From positions 714,001-778,000 of the forward strand of contig NZ_CP158190.1 in the NCBI RefSeq assembly GCF_040250305.1: DNA of 64,000 bases. Direction: 5' to 3'. The stretch comes from Peribacillus frigoritolerans (GTDB lineage: Bacteria > Bacillota > Bacilli > Bacillales > DSM-1321). A program made the translations under genes and the position numbers. The notes under the pieces were generated by a model, which searched no databases, had not been told where the DNA came from, and saw only the letters and a program-made list of their open reading frames with translations. Shown here one piece after another: positions 44,797 to 53,444 of this stretch (positions within the stretch are counted from its first letter, which is position 1; each line of letters starts with the position of its first letter).

Positions 44797-46209
44797 GTGA
44801 AAATCCATGTGGTGAATAGGGGGGATTCGTTGTGGGGAATTTCCCAGCAATATGGTGTCAGTACCAACCGAATTGTTCGGATCAATGGCCTTGAAAATCC
44901 AGATAAGCTAGTGATTGGTCTAGCACTTTTGATTCCTGAACCTTATCTTCGATACAGGGTTCAGCAAGGGGATACTCTAAATAAAATCGCAAATAAGTTT
45001 GGAATTACGGTACAGGAAATCATGCAATCGAATCGCATCACAAATCCTTCTGCTATCTATCCAGGGCAGAGACTAACCATCCCGGTTATTTATCATACCG
45101 TAAGGGAACGAGATACCCTTTATGATATAGCAAGACGTTATGGAACGACAGTTCAAGCCATAATGCAGATGAACCGGATTACAGATCCGTCCAATATTTA
45201 TATCGGACTGATAATAAGGATTCCCCAGAAACCAAAACCCATCATTGATGTAAATGGTTTTACAAACGTTTACGGGCAAGCCGGTGCGGAACAGGTACGT
45301 GAAGTGGCCTACGATTTGACCTACGTAAGTCCATTTGGTTATAGAATGAGGCAAGATGGCAGCTTAGAAGCCATAGATGACACCCCGACGATACGGGCGG
45401 CACAGTCAACTGGCGTAATACCCATGATGTGCATAACGAATTTTTCCGCGACGGAAGCGGGAACTCAGCTTGCACATACGATACTTTCCGATTTAAGTTT
45501 AGTGGAAAAATTATTAACGAACGTCATAAAAACGATGAAAGATAAAGGGTACCGTGGGTTGAATATCGATTTTGAAAGTGTAGCACCAGATGACCGTGAT
45601 TTCTATAATCGCTTTCTCCAAAGAGCAGTGGATCGATTGCATCCTGAGGGCTACTTTGTGTCATCCTCCCTTGCCCCAAAAACTAGCGCCAATCAAAAGG
45701 GACCATTAGTTGAGGCACATGATTATCCAGTTCACGGACGGCTGCTAGACTTCGTAGTGCTGATGACATATGAATGGGGTTACCGAAAAGGGCCGCCACA
45801 GGCAATCTCTCCCATTAATGAAATAAAGCGTGTCCTTGACTATGCCGTAACGGCTATACCAACAAATAAAATCTTCATAGGATTTCAAATTTATGCACGG
45901 GACTGGCTTATTCCTCATGAAGAGGGGCAGGAAGCAGAGACTTTCGACATGCAGGAAGCCATCAGACGCGCCGTCCAATATAATGTAGAAATAAAATATG
46001 ACGAGACAGCCCAATCACCTTATTATAGGTACAAAGATAATCAGGGACGCACACATGAAGTTTGGTTTGAGGACGCACGCAGTGCTAAAGCCAAATTCGA
46101 CCTGGTGAAGATTTACAGGTCAAGGGGTCTCAGTTATTGGGTACTTGGTTATCCTTTTCCCCAGAATTGGGAACTGCTTGGGGATACATTTATTGTAAGG
46201 AAACGGTAG
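44797..46209 (+). CDS. LysM-GH18 spore-type peptidoglycan hydrolase (YaaH/SleL-like)
   Basis: A 470-residue protein. Three LysM domains (about residues 1-47, 51-95 and 100-145) are followed by a GH18 domain. The GH18 motif is RGLNIDFESV, with the catalytic Glu and the Asp two before it kept and Asn in place of the first Asp, as in YaaH/SleL. Relatives are N-acetylglucosaminidases acting on spore cortex or are coat-associated. No signal peptide is seen, which fits spore-coat delivery. GTG 44797 gives the usual MKIHVVNRGDSLWGIS start, 8 bases after GTGGGG. TTG 44773 or GTG 44791 are alternatives. Confidence 0.88.
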   Translation: MKIHVVNRGDSLWGISQQYGVSTNRIVRINGLENPDKLVIGLALLIPEPYLRYRVQQGDTLNKIANKFGITVQEIMQSNRITNPSAIYPGQRLTIPVIYHTVRERDTLYDIARRYGTTVQAIMQMNRITDPSNIYIGLIIRIPQKPKPIIDVNGFTNVYGQAGAEQVREVAYDLTYVSPFGYRMRQDGSLEAIDDTPTIRAAQSTGVIPMMCITNFSATEAGTQLAHTILSDLSLVEKLLTNVIKTMKDKGYRGLNIDFESVAPDDRDFYNRFLQRAVDRLHPEGYFVSSSLAPKTSANQKGPLVEAHDYPVHGRLLDFVVLMTYEWGYRKGPPQAISPINEIKRVLDYAVTAIPTNKIFIGFQIYARDWLIPHEEGQEAETFDMQEAIRRAVQYNVEIKYDETAQSPYYRYKDNQGRTHEVWFEDARSAKAKFDLVKIYRSRGLSYWVLGYPFPQNWELLGDTFIVRKR

Positions 46210-46286
46210 GGTGTTTTGTTACAGCAAGGTGGATGGGCAGCTTTTTTTATAAAGCTGTCTATTTTAGTGAAAACCCTTTAGGTTTC

Positions 46287-46440
46287 GAAATGGACTACAA
46301 GAATTACCGGATTTTTATAACAACGTTAACAATCATTTGGAATCCGAGTCCATAAAGGGGCTTAATCGAGGACGCCATATTGAAACTGAAAAATATAGAA
46401 TTCGAAAAGACCGCTATATGGTGATCTTTTTCATTTTATG
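46287..46440 (+). pseudogene. Tail remnant of an SfnG-like monooxygenase gene with its 3' UTR
   Basis: One frame reads QELPDFYNNVNNHLESESIK, closely matching the C-terminal end of the protein at 58590-59639 (ELPDFYNNVNNRLQSEFIK). Similarity continues past the stop through GCTTAATCGAGGA.GCCATA and AAAATATAGAA to the AAAAGACCGCTATA terminator. About 150 bases are homologous to 59565-59741. No upstream part of the gene is present. Confidence 0.8.
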
Positions 46441-46546
46441 AGATAAAGAGAACTCCTTAAAAACAGGTAAGGGTGATTACCATAAAGGAAATGTGTTCTT
46501 CATTGTGGAAATGTATTACGGACAATCCCATTTAAGGAGGCATTTT

Positions 46547-47332
46547 TTGGAATTAACCATCATTAATACGTTTACAGATCAACCTTTTAAAGGAAATCCT
46601 GCGGCTGTCTGCCTGCTTACCGGGGAAAGTGATAGCGAGTGGATGCAGCGAATAGCTAAAGAGATTAATATGCCTGTTACTGCGTTTATTCACCTTCATA
46701 AAGGCGAATGGCAGCTGCGTTGGTTCACACCTTCCGTTGAAATCCCGATTTGTGGACATGGGACACTGGCAAGCTCTTTCTTTTTGTGGGGTAAAGGATA
46801 CGTGCCAAGGGATAAACCAATTGCCTATCAGACGAAAAGCGGGATTCTCAATGCAAAATTCGTTGATGGAATGGTTCAGTTGGAATTTCCGTCATTAATC
46901 GAACAGGAGACCGCTGCCCCTGAATTACTGATAAAAGCTTTAGGTGTTGTGCCTGTGTATGTTGGACAAAACAAATGGGATTATCTAGTCGAAGTTCAAT
47001 CAGAAGAAATCGTAAGGAATTTAAAGCCGGATTTCAATTCCATTGCCCGAATGCAGATTCGGGGCGTCATTGTAACTAGTCTATCGGATAGCGGTGAATA
47101 TGATTTCGTTTCCCGTTTCTTTTCCCCTGCCCAAGGCCTTGACGAAGATTATGTAACGGGCTCAGCCCATTGTTGTCTCGGACCCTATTGGAAAAACAAG
47201 CTGGACAAAAGTATCACCATAGCCTATCAGGCATCGGAAAGAGGAGGACTATTGAAGGTTGAAGTATCGGAAGACACAGTTAAACTTTCTGGCCATGCCG
47301 TGACAATATACGAAGGGAACTTAACCATTTAA
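46547..47332 (+). CDS. PhzF-family protein lacking the catalytic Glu
   Basis: A 261-residue PhzF-fold protein with blocks FTDQPFKGNPAAVCLL, CGHGTLASSFFL and DYVTGSAHCCLG. The position of the PhzF catalytic Glu (NET.F or SET.F in active members) reads MPVTAF, so Val replaces Glu. The isomerase chemistry may be lost or changed. TTG 46547 is 6 bases after AAGGAGG. The upstream frame to 46493 has no better start. Directly after its stop is a remnant of a GntR gene tail. It is only distantly similar to the PhzF at 20101. Confidence 0.85.
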   Translation: MELTIINTFTDQPFKGNPAAVCLLTGESDSEWMQRIAKEINMPVTAFIHLHKGEWQLRWFTPSVEIPICGHGTLASSFFLWGKGYVPRDKPIAYQTKSGILNAKFVDGMVQLEFPSLIEQETAAPELLIKALGVVPVYVGQNKWDYLVEVQSEEIVRNLKPDFNSIARMQIRGVIVTSLSDSGEYDFVSRFFSPAQGLDEDYVTGSAHCCLGPYWKNKLDKSITIAYQASERGGLLKVEVSEDTVKLSGHAVTIYEGNLTI

Positions 47333-47333
47333 T

Positions 47334-47400
47334 GCAGGAGCCGTTTTTGATTTATCAATCGAGAAATATCATTACACTTCAGCCAAATTATTAACATTGA
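47334..47400 (+). pseudogene. Tail remnant of a GntR/UTRA regulator gene
   Basis: The 67 bases encode AGAVFDLSIEKYHYTSAKLL and TLT, matching the end of the regulator at 43515-44219 (AGVVFDFSIEKYNYTSAKLL). About 8 of 68 bases differ, mostly at silent positions, so it came from a once-selected homologue and not a fresh copy. It begins right after the PhzF stop. Confidence 0.8.
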
Positions 47401-47473
47401 CTTAAAGAGTGCAGGAAATTCTTAAGATTTTACGGTGTGAATTGGAGATATCGATTCACACCGTTTTTTTAAT

Positions 47474-48061
47474 TCATTTCTCTTTTTCCCCAACGATCCC
47501 ATAAAACAAAATCTTCATAATATCCTCAGTCAAAGGCAGGATGCTTTGATAAACCTCTTCCCGTTGGATATATTCATTCATCGCTTTTATATAAAATAAA
47601 ATCGCTTCATTAGATAAATTTGGATCAACATATCCTTGTTCCTTCCCCTGGTTAAACAGATCAATAAAGCGTGGCAGGGCCTTTTCTGTATATATTTTTT
47701 CCATATAATTGATACCGGAAGTATATTCCCTCATTAAATATTGATAAAAATCTTCATGAATTTGTTTCGCAGTTTCATTCTTCGTGAACATGAGTTGTTT
47801 TATTTTTTCAGGGAAAGCAATGTTGCTGGCAAGTATTTGTTCAAATTCATCCAATGCCCTATCTGTATAATAAACAAAAACCTCATGAATTAGGTTATGT
47901 TTGCTTTCGAAGTAATTATATATCGTTACTTGAGATACATTCGCTTTTTTGGCTATTTCTCCTATCGAAATCTTTTGGACACCATACTCCATGAACAAAG
48001 CTAATGCAGCCTCTAGTATATTCAATTTTTTTTGTTCCCTGCGTCGTTGAAATCCGTCCAT
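47474..48061 (-). CDS. TetR/AcrR-family regulator
   Basis: A 195-residue TetR-fold protein. Helix-turn-helix ISIGEIAKKANVSQVTIYNY (about residues 30-49) is followed by an all-helical ligand domain. It is divergent from the ABC exporter genes at 48216-50737, which it probably controls. ATG 48061 is 6 bases after GAGGTG; GTG 48070 lies on that site. AGTTCATAA (48116-48124) and TTATGAACT (48154-48162) in the shared upstream region are an inverted pair and possible operators. Confidence 0.9.
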   Translation of the reverse strand: MDGFQRRREQKKLNILEAALALFMEYGVQKISIGEIAKKANVSQVTIYNYFESKHNLIHEVFVYYTDRALDEFEQILASNIAFPEKIKQLMFTKNETAKQIHEDFYQYLMREYTSGINYMEKIYTEKALPRFIDLFNQGKEQGYVDPNLSNEAILFYIKAMNEYIQREEVYQSILPLTEDIMKILFYGIVGEKEK

Positions 48062-48115
48062 TTGTTTCACCTCAACCTTAGTTTAATTAAAAATATGTAA
48101 TAGAACAATAAAATA

Positions 48116-48162
48116 AGTTCATAAACTATTGTCAGGAATTATTATTTTATATATTATGAACT
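48116..48162. promoter_or_regulatory. Possible TetR operator pair
   Basis: Inverted 9-bp arms AGTTCATAA and TTATGAACT, 29 bases apart, in the divergent promoter region. Confidence 0.4.
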
Positions 48163-48215
48163 AAATCGATAGAAATATTTCATAATTTCTTTTCAGAGGA
48201 AGAGGTGGATGAGGA

Positions 48216-49133
48216 ATGTCAGTATTGAAAACAACGAATTTAACGAAAAAGTTTGGAAAGTTTACCGCTTTAAATGGTGTGAACATTGAAGTGAATAAAG
48301 GTGAGGTATTTGGATTCATCGGTCCTAATGGTGCTGGAAAATCGACAACGATCCGTGTGCTGCTCGGGATTTTAAAAGCGACGGATGGAGAAGCGAAGAT
48401 TTTTGGCATGGATGCATGGAAAGATGCCGTTGAAATTCACAAGCGGATCGCGTATGTTCCAGGAGATGTGAACCTATGGCCCAACTTAACAGGCGGGGAA
48501 GTTATTGATCTATTTGTTGAATTACGCGGGGCAAACAATAAAAGCAGACGCGAAGAACTTATAAAAAAATTCGATTTGGACCCTTCCAAGAAATGCGGGA
48601 CATATTCAAAAGGGAACCGGCAAAAGGTTGCTTTGATTGCTGCTTTCTCATCTGATGCCGACCTTTATATATTGGATGAACCAACATCAGGTTTAGATCC
48701 ATTGATGGAAAGAGTTTTCCAGGAGTGTGTGATGGATGCGAAAAATGAAGGGAAAAGCATATTACTTTCCAGTCACATTCTTTCTGAAGTGGAAAGGTTA
48801 TGCGATAAAGTGGGCATCATTCGGCAAGGACAAATAATTGAAACGGGAACATTGGATGAGTTACGTCATTTAACGAGAACAAGCTTGCTTATCGAAACGA
48901 AGCAGCCTATTCCTGCTTTAGGGAGTGTAAACGGTGTTCGGGATTTCGTGAAGAAAGACGAAGCACTTTCATTCCAAGTGGATACAGATGAATTGGATAA
49001 TGTTATGAGGTATATAAGCCAATTTGGAATTGTGAAATTGGAAAGCGCGCCGCCTACATTGGAAGATTTATTCATGAGCCATTATGAAGGTGAAAGGAAG
49101 ACTTCTGATTCTCGGGCGGGAGGTGCGTTATAA
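48216..49133 (+). CDS. ABC transporter ATP-binding protein
   Basis: A 305-residue ATPase. Walker A GPNGAGKST (about residues 36-44), signature YSKGNRQK (with Asn in place of the usual second Gly), Walker B LYILDEPTSGLD and a C-terminal extension of about 80 residues. It pairs with the large permease encoded next (overlap TAATG). Similar two-gene systems export antibiotics such as tetronasin or polyketides. AAGAGGTGG lies upstream of ATG 48216. Confidence 0.92.
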   Translation: MSVLKTTNLTKKFGKFTALNGVNIEVNKGEVFGFIGPNGAGKSTTIRVLLGILKATDGEAKIFGMDAWKDAVEIHKRIAYVPGDVNLWPNLTGGEVIDLFVELRGANNKSRREELIKKFDLDPSKKCGTYSKGNRQKVALIAAFSSDADLYILDEPTSGLDPLMERVFQECVMDAKNEGKSILLSSHILSEVERLCDKVGIIRQGQIIETGTLDELRHLTRTSLLIETKQPIPALGSVNGVRDFVKKDEALSFQVDTDELDNVMRYISQFGIVKLESAPPTLEDLFMSHYEGERKTSDSRAGGAL

Positions 49134-50737
49134 TGGCGAATCAGTCCTACCAGAATACAGGAAGACTCTCCCGATTCATCGTACGGCAAGATCGGATTCG
49201 GATACCTGTTTGGATAATTTCCCTATCTGTCCTTACCTTTATGGTTGCAATGGCATTCACCGATCTGTACCCGACTGGGCTAGAAAGGCAAACTATTGCA
49301 GAAACGATGAAGAACCCTGCAATGACAGCGATGGTGGGGAAAGGTTACGGCCTGGATGACTATACAAACGGAGCGATGATGGCGCATCAAATGTTACTTT
49401 TAACCGCTATGGCAGTTGGGATAATGAGTATTTTACTTGTTACGCGCCATACACGCGCAGATGAAGAGGACGGCCGTATCGAAATGATCCGTTCTTTGCC
49501 GGCTGGCCGGTTGGCTAATTTATATGCAACCATTTCCGTATCGTTTGGTACGAATGCATTGATCGCGTTAATAACGGGTTTCGGATTATATGCTCTGGGA
49601 ATTGAAAGCATGGATTTGGAAGGTTCCCTTATGTATGGAGCTGCGTTAGGGGCAACCGGTATTTTCTTCTCGGCGATAACGGCATTATTTGCCCAGATTA
49701 CGGAGAGTGCGCGAGGTACGATTGGTTATTCCATCACTGTTTTGCTTCTTTCCTATCTTATTCGGGCGATAGGGGATGTCAGCAATGAAACACTTTCCTG
49801 GTTTTCACCATTGGGTTGGGTTTTAGGTTCAGAGGTATATGTGAATAATTATTGGTGGCCAATCATCATTACGATCAGTGCGGCAATCATTTTGGTTGTA
49901 CTATCACTATATTTGAATGCCATCCGTGATTTGGAAGCTGGATTCATACCGGCTAAGCCTGGCAGAAAATATGCTTCATTGTTTTTAAAAAGTCCGCTTG
50001 GTCTCGCGCTAAGGCTTCAGCGTACAGGATTAATTGCGTGGGCAGCCGGGATGTTCATTTTAGGAGCTTCTTACGGTTCCGTTTTAGGTGATTTAGAATC
50101 CTTTTTTGCAAAAAATGAAATGATGGCCGAACTATTGACGCCAGTTGAAGGCTATTCGCTGACGGAACAATTCTTGACAATGTTGATGTCAGTCATCTCC
50201 ATGATATGCACCATTCCGCCTTTAATGGCGATGTTAAAGCTTAAAGGGGAAGAAAAAAAGAATCTTACTGAACATTTACTGAGTCGCGCTGTATCCCGTA
50301 CAAGGCTTATGGGCAGCTATCTTATCATCTCCGTTATTGGCGGTTTTCTTATGATTACGCTTGCTGCAATCGGTCTTTGGGCAGTCGGGAATTCAGTGAT
50401 GGATGAAGGGATTGCTTTCGGCACTTTATACAGTGCAGCAATGGTCTACCTGCCTGCGATGTGGATCATGATTGGCATTGCCGTGCTGTTTATTGGCTTT
50501 GCACCAAAATTATCCGGCTTGACTTGGCTTTACTTGACATACTCAATCTTAGTCGTTTATTTAGGAGGAATGCTTCAATTCCCGGAATGGATGAATAAAC
50601 TAACACCATTTGGCCATATTCCGAAACTTCCTGTTGAAGATATCGACTTCATGAAAGTATCCATGCTTACCATCATAGCCATAGTATTACTGGCTGTTGG
50701 TTTTATCGGATATAACAAACGGGATATCCGAGGTTGA
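49133..50737 (+). CDS. ABC exporter permease, large 12-helix type
   Basis: A 534-residue permease with about 12 helices in two similar halves, of the tetronasin-exporter-like (TnrB2) type. RHTRADEEDGRIEMIRSLPAG, here split as RADEEDGRIEM and RSLPAGR, is the coupling helix of the first half. AVSRTRLMGSY marks the second half. Together with the preceding ATPase it should export a hydrophobic compound. TetR control is likely from the divergent gene. Confidence 0.88.
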   Translation: MANQSYQNTGRLSRFIVRQDRIRIPVWIISLSVLTFMVAMAFTDLYPTGLERQTIAETMKNPAMTAMVGKGYGLDDYTNGAMMAHQMLLLTAMAVGIMSILLVTRHTRADEEDGRIEMIRSLPAGRLANLYATISVSFGTNALIALITGFGLYALGIESMDLEGSLMYGAALGATGIFFSAITALFAQITESARGTIGYSITVLLLSYLIRAIGDVSNETLSWFSPLGWVLGSEVYVNNYWWPIIITISAAIILVVLSLYLNAIRDLEAGFIPAKPGRKYASLFLKSPLGLALRLQRTGLIAWAAGMFILGASYGSVLGDLESFFAKNEMMAELLTPVEGYSLTEQFLTMLMSVISMICTIPPLMAMLKLKGEEKKNLTEHLLSRAVSRTRLMGSYLIISVIGGFLMITLAAIGLWAVGNSVMDEGIAFGTLYSAAMVYLPAMWIMIGIAVLFIGFAPKLSGLTWLYLTYSILVVYLGGMLQFPEWMNKLTPFGHIPKLPVEDIDFMKVSMLTIIAIVLLAVGFIGYNKRDIRG

Positions 50738-50764
50738 CGATTCAACTATGATTCTATTAGTCCT

Positions 50765-50811
50765 GAAAAAAGCCTGATTCCTCGTTGTTTCAATGAGAAA
50801 TCAGGCTTTTG
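50765..50811. terminator. Bidirectional terminator
   Basis: AAAAGCCTGATT and AATCAGGCTTTT perfect arms, between convergent ABC and TauE genes. Confidence 0.9.
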
Positions 50812-50815
50812 GTTA

Positions 50816-51565
50816 TCAGTCATGGGTAATTAATAATAGTACACCTAGCGCAATGATGATAAAGAATAAATAGCTTTCGAATTTCTTCGCAGGAATTCGC
50901 TTATTCATGAAGATTCCAAGACCTGTCGCAAGTAATATGGCTGGAATGGAATAAGCGTAAAGAATAAGTGAATCGACGGTCCACAGTCCGCCAAGCGCAT
51001 GACCCGTCACGACCAGGATTCCGGATATAAGAAAATGGGCTTGCAATGTTCCGCGAAATCGATCTGGATTCCATCTTCGTAACGTTCCATAGACGACGAC
51101 CGGCACTCCGTTAAAGTTATAGGCGCTGCCAAGGACTCCCGACGCAAAACCGAAAGGCCATACCCAGCCCTTCGAGTTGAGTAAGGGTTTATCCACAGCC
51201 TGAAAAAGTTTTTGCTTTACAAGAGAATATCCCCCATATGCAATCAAAAAAACACCGAGTGCAGAAGTGATGATCATAGAAGGTGCGTAATGCAGCAATG
51301 CGAGGCCGGCTGGTATGCCGATGAATGTTGAAGTCGCCAACCTGATTAAAACCGAGCGTTCGATATGCCGCCATCCGCTAACGACGGTAAGTGAAGCAAC
51401 GGTAAGACCAGCCAATCCAATCAGGGAAACCGAAGTATTAAGCGGAATGTGAAGTAAGGCAAGCAGCGGCATGCTGACAATCGCTTCACCGAACCCGAAC
51501 ATCGTCCGCATCAAGGCGCCGATAAAGACTGCCGCCACCACCAATATGATGCTGCTGATCGTCAT
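50816..51565 (-). CDS. TauE/SafE-family exporter (sulfite/sulfoacetate type)
   Basis: A 249-residue protein with about eight helices and the family motif GALMRTMFGFGEAIVSMPLL in the first repeat and GFASGVLGSAYNFNGVPVV in the second. Family members export sulfite, sulfoacetate or related anions during organosulfur breakdown. This matches the nearby SsuD- and SfnG-like monooxygenases, whose reactions release sulfite or sulfinate. It stands as its own unit. AGGAGGTG lies just before ATG 51565. Confidence 0.85.
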   Translation of the reverse strand: MTISSIILVVAAVFIGALMRTMFGFGEAIVSMPLLALLHIPLNTSVSLIGLAGLTVASLTVVSGWRHIERSVLIRLATSTFIGIPAGLALLHYAPSMIITSALGVFLIAYGGYSLVKQKLFQAVDKPLLNSKGWVWPFGFASGVLGSAYNFNGVPVVVYGTLRRWNPDRFRGTLQAHFLISGILVVTGHALGGLWTVDSLILYAYSIPAILLATGLGIFMNKRIPAKKFESYLFFIIIALGVLLLITHD

Positions 51566-51761
51566 TTTTTCACCTCCTGAAGCAAAAATTAACCCTTCTG
51601 TAATTATACCATACCAAACTGGTTTTATATCGAGGTAACTATGGTTTGAAACAGGTCATTTAAGACCTTTATTACTCTTTATAATGCGTTTAGTTCACCT
51701 TTTAATGGAGAGGTACACGAATTAATTTACGTTGCTTAGGAGTCAATAATGGGGGTGAAAT

Positions 51762-51950
51762 GTGGGTGTGTATCTTGTGGTGTTGTGTGGTGATAAAGAT
51801 AGAAAAACATTCTCTTTAATTGAATTTGATGTGAAGGTTGTTTTGCAGATTAATAAAGATAACGAAGGGTGGTTTGTGGAAAATATGTTACGGGCAATAC
51901 TTTTTAGGGAGGCTTTTTCCATACAAGCAGATTTAAAGAAAGAGTCATAG
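51762..51950 (+). CDS. Possible small protein, 62 residues
   Basis: GTG 51762 with GGGGGTGA upstream opens a 62-codon frame (MGVYLVVLCGDKDRKTFSL...). I recognise no family. Composition is plausible for a soluble protein, but there is no clear promoter or context. It lies in the gap between TauE and metP, which otherwise shows nothing. Confidence 0.3.
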   Translation: MGVYLVVLCGDKDRKTFSLIEFDVKVVLQINKDNEGWFVENMLRAILFREAFSIQADLKKES

Positions 51951-51984
51951 CCTTTCATTGGATTTCTCACCAGGAAAGGCTATG
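51947..51984 (-). terminator. Probable terminator of metQNP
   Basis: CATAGCCTTTC and GAAAGGCTATG arms directly after the metP stop, with a T-rich stretch on the minus strand. Confidence 0.6.
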
Positions 51985-51991
51985 AATGCGT

Positions 51992-52654
51992 TCACCTTTT
52001 ATCAAGCTTAGCAGAAAGGTAATTTCCGGCGAATTGGACGGATTGAACAATGATGATAAGAAGGAATACGGTTGTTATCATGATGTCAGTCTGAAAACGG
52101 TAGTATCCATAACGAATGGCCAAGTCGCCAATTCCCCCGCCGCCCACGACCCCGGCAATAGCCGAGTAGGATATGAAAGAAACGGCAGTAACAGTTAGTC
52201 CTAACAGGAGACCGGAACGCGCTTCTAATAATAATACTTTGAAAATGATCTGGAAGGGGGATCCACCCATAGCAACAGCTGCCTCAATGGTCCCCTTTGG
52301 CACCTCACGTAAAGATTGTTCAACAAGCCGAGCTAAAAAAGGAATGGCAGCTATCGATAATGGGATGGAGGCGGCCAGCGGACCTACAGATGTTCCCAAT
52401 ATCGTTCTTGTAAATGGGATAAGAGCAATGAGTAAAATGATGAATGGGAAGGAACGGACCGTGTTGATCATTGCGTTTAAAACGTTATTTAAGATAGTCT
52501 GTTCGAGTAATTGCTCCTTTGAAGTTAAAAATGTAATGAAACCAAGTGGGAGGCCCAATAAGATAGCTGCAAATATCGCTATTCCCACCATTAAAAATGT
52601 TTGGCCTGCACCTAAGTAAATTTCAGGAAGTAAGGAAATGATATTATCAAACAC
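51992..52654 (-). CDS. metP: Methionine-type ABC transporter permease (MetP/MetI)
   Basis: A 220-residue permease with five helices and the EAA-type loop EAAVAMGGSPFQIIFKVLL (about residues 138-156), typical of MetI/MetP. It works with MetN and the lipoprotein MetQ, both encoded upstream. Its start overlaps the end of metN by 8 bases. Family substrates are L- and D-methionine and methionine sulfoxide; other organosulfur compounds are possible given the neighbours. Confidence 0.93.
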   Translation of the reverse strand: MFDNIISLLPEIYLGAGQTFLMVGIAIFAAILLGLPLGFITFLTSKEQLLEQTILNNVLNAMINTVRSFPFIILLIALIPFTRTILGTSVGPLAASIPLSIAAIPFLARLVEQSLREVPKGTIEAAVAMGGSPFQIIFKVLLLEARSGLLLGLTVTAVSFISYSAIAGVVGGGGIGDLAIRYGYYRFQTDIMITTVFLLIIIVQSVQFAGNYLSAKLDKR

Positions 52655-53408
52655 TTACCTTCACCTCCTCTTCAGATTCATGTTTTAATAGAATTTTACC
52701 GATTTTCGTTGTGGGTACGGTTCTATTATCCGCTAAGTTCAATTCCTCCATGATTCTCCCATTTTCCATGACCGCCACCCTATTTGCTAACCTTCGAATT
52801 ACATCCATTTCATGAGTCACGATCAGGATGGTCACACCATAGGTTTCGTTTATTTTTTTTAGATAGGCCAGGATGGATTGAGTGGTTTGCGGATCAAGTG
52901 AAGAGGTTGGCTCGTCACATAGCAATACATTAGGTCTTGTGCTTATGGCACGGGCGATCGCGACTCTTTGCTTTTGTCCGCCAGAGAGCTGCGCTGGATA
53001 ATGATTGGCTTTATCAGATAAATCGACGATTTGCAGGGATTCAGCTATAATTTTGGCTCGCTCATGTTTTGGTACATTGGCAAGTTCCAATGCCAGACTA
53101 ACATTTCCTTGTACCGTTCGATTTGCCAAGAGGTTGAAATGCTGAAAAACCATCCCGATTTTGTTGCGTGCTTCTCGAAGCTGTTTGCCAGATAAATCAC
53201 TAAGGATAGAATCATTTATTGCTATCGTACCTTCAGTAGGCTTTTCTAATAGGTTACCCATGCGCAGTAAAGTCGATTTACCTGCACCGCTAAAACCGAT
53301 GATCCCATATATTTCATTCTCCTTAATATCCAGATTTATATTGGAAACGGCAGTGAATAATTCATTTTTTACAGTAAATGTCTTACCTACATTTTTAAAT
53401 GTTATCAT
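52647..53408 (-). CDS. metN: Methionine-type ABC transporter ATPase (MetN)
   Basis: A 253-residue ATPase. Walker A GFSGAGKST (about residues 38-46), signature LSGGQKQRVAIARA, Walker B VLLCDEPTSSLD. It lacks the long C-terminal ACT/NIL domain (about 90 residues) of typical MetN (about 340 residues), so substrate feedback (trans-inhibition) is not expected. ATG 53408 is 7 bases after GGGAGG; the frame is open up to 53444 without a site. Confidence 0.9.
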   Translation of the reverse strand: MITFKNVGKTFTVKNELFTAVSNINLDIKENEIYGIIGFSGAGKSTLLRMGNLLEKPTEGTIAINDSILSDLSGKQLREARNKIGMVFQHFNLLANRTVQGNVSLALELANVPKHERAKIIAESLQIVDLSDKANHYPAQLSGGQKQRVAIARAISTRPNVLLCDEPTSSLDPQTTQSILAYLKKINETYGVTILIVTHEMDVIRRLANRVAVMENGRIMEELNLADNRTVPTTKIGKILLKHESEEEVKVSV

Positions 53409-53444
53409 TCTGGAACCTCCCAATCTTAAAGCGTTTATATCCAT

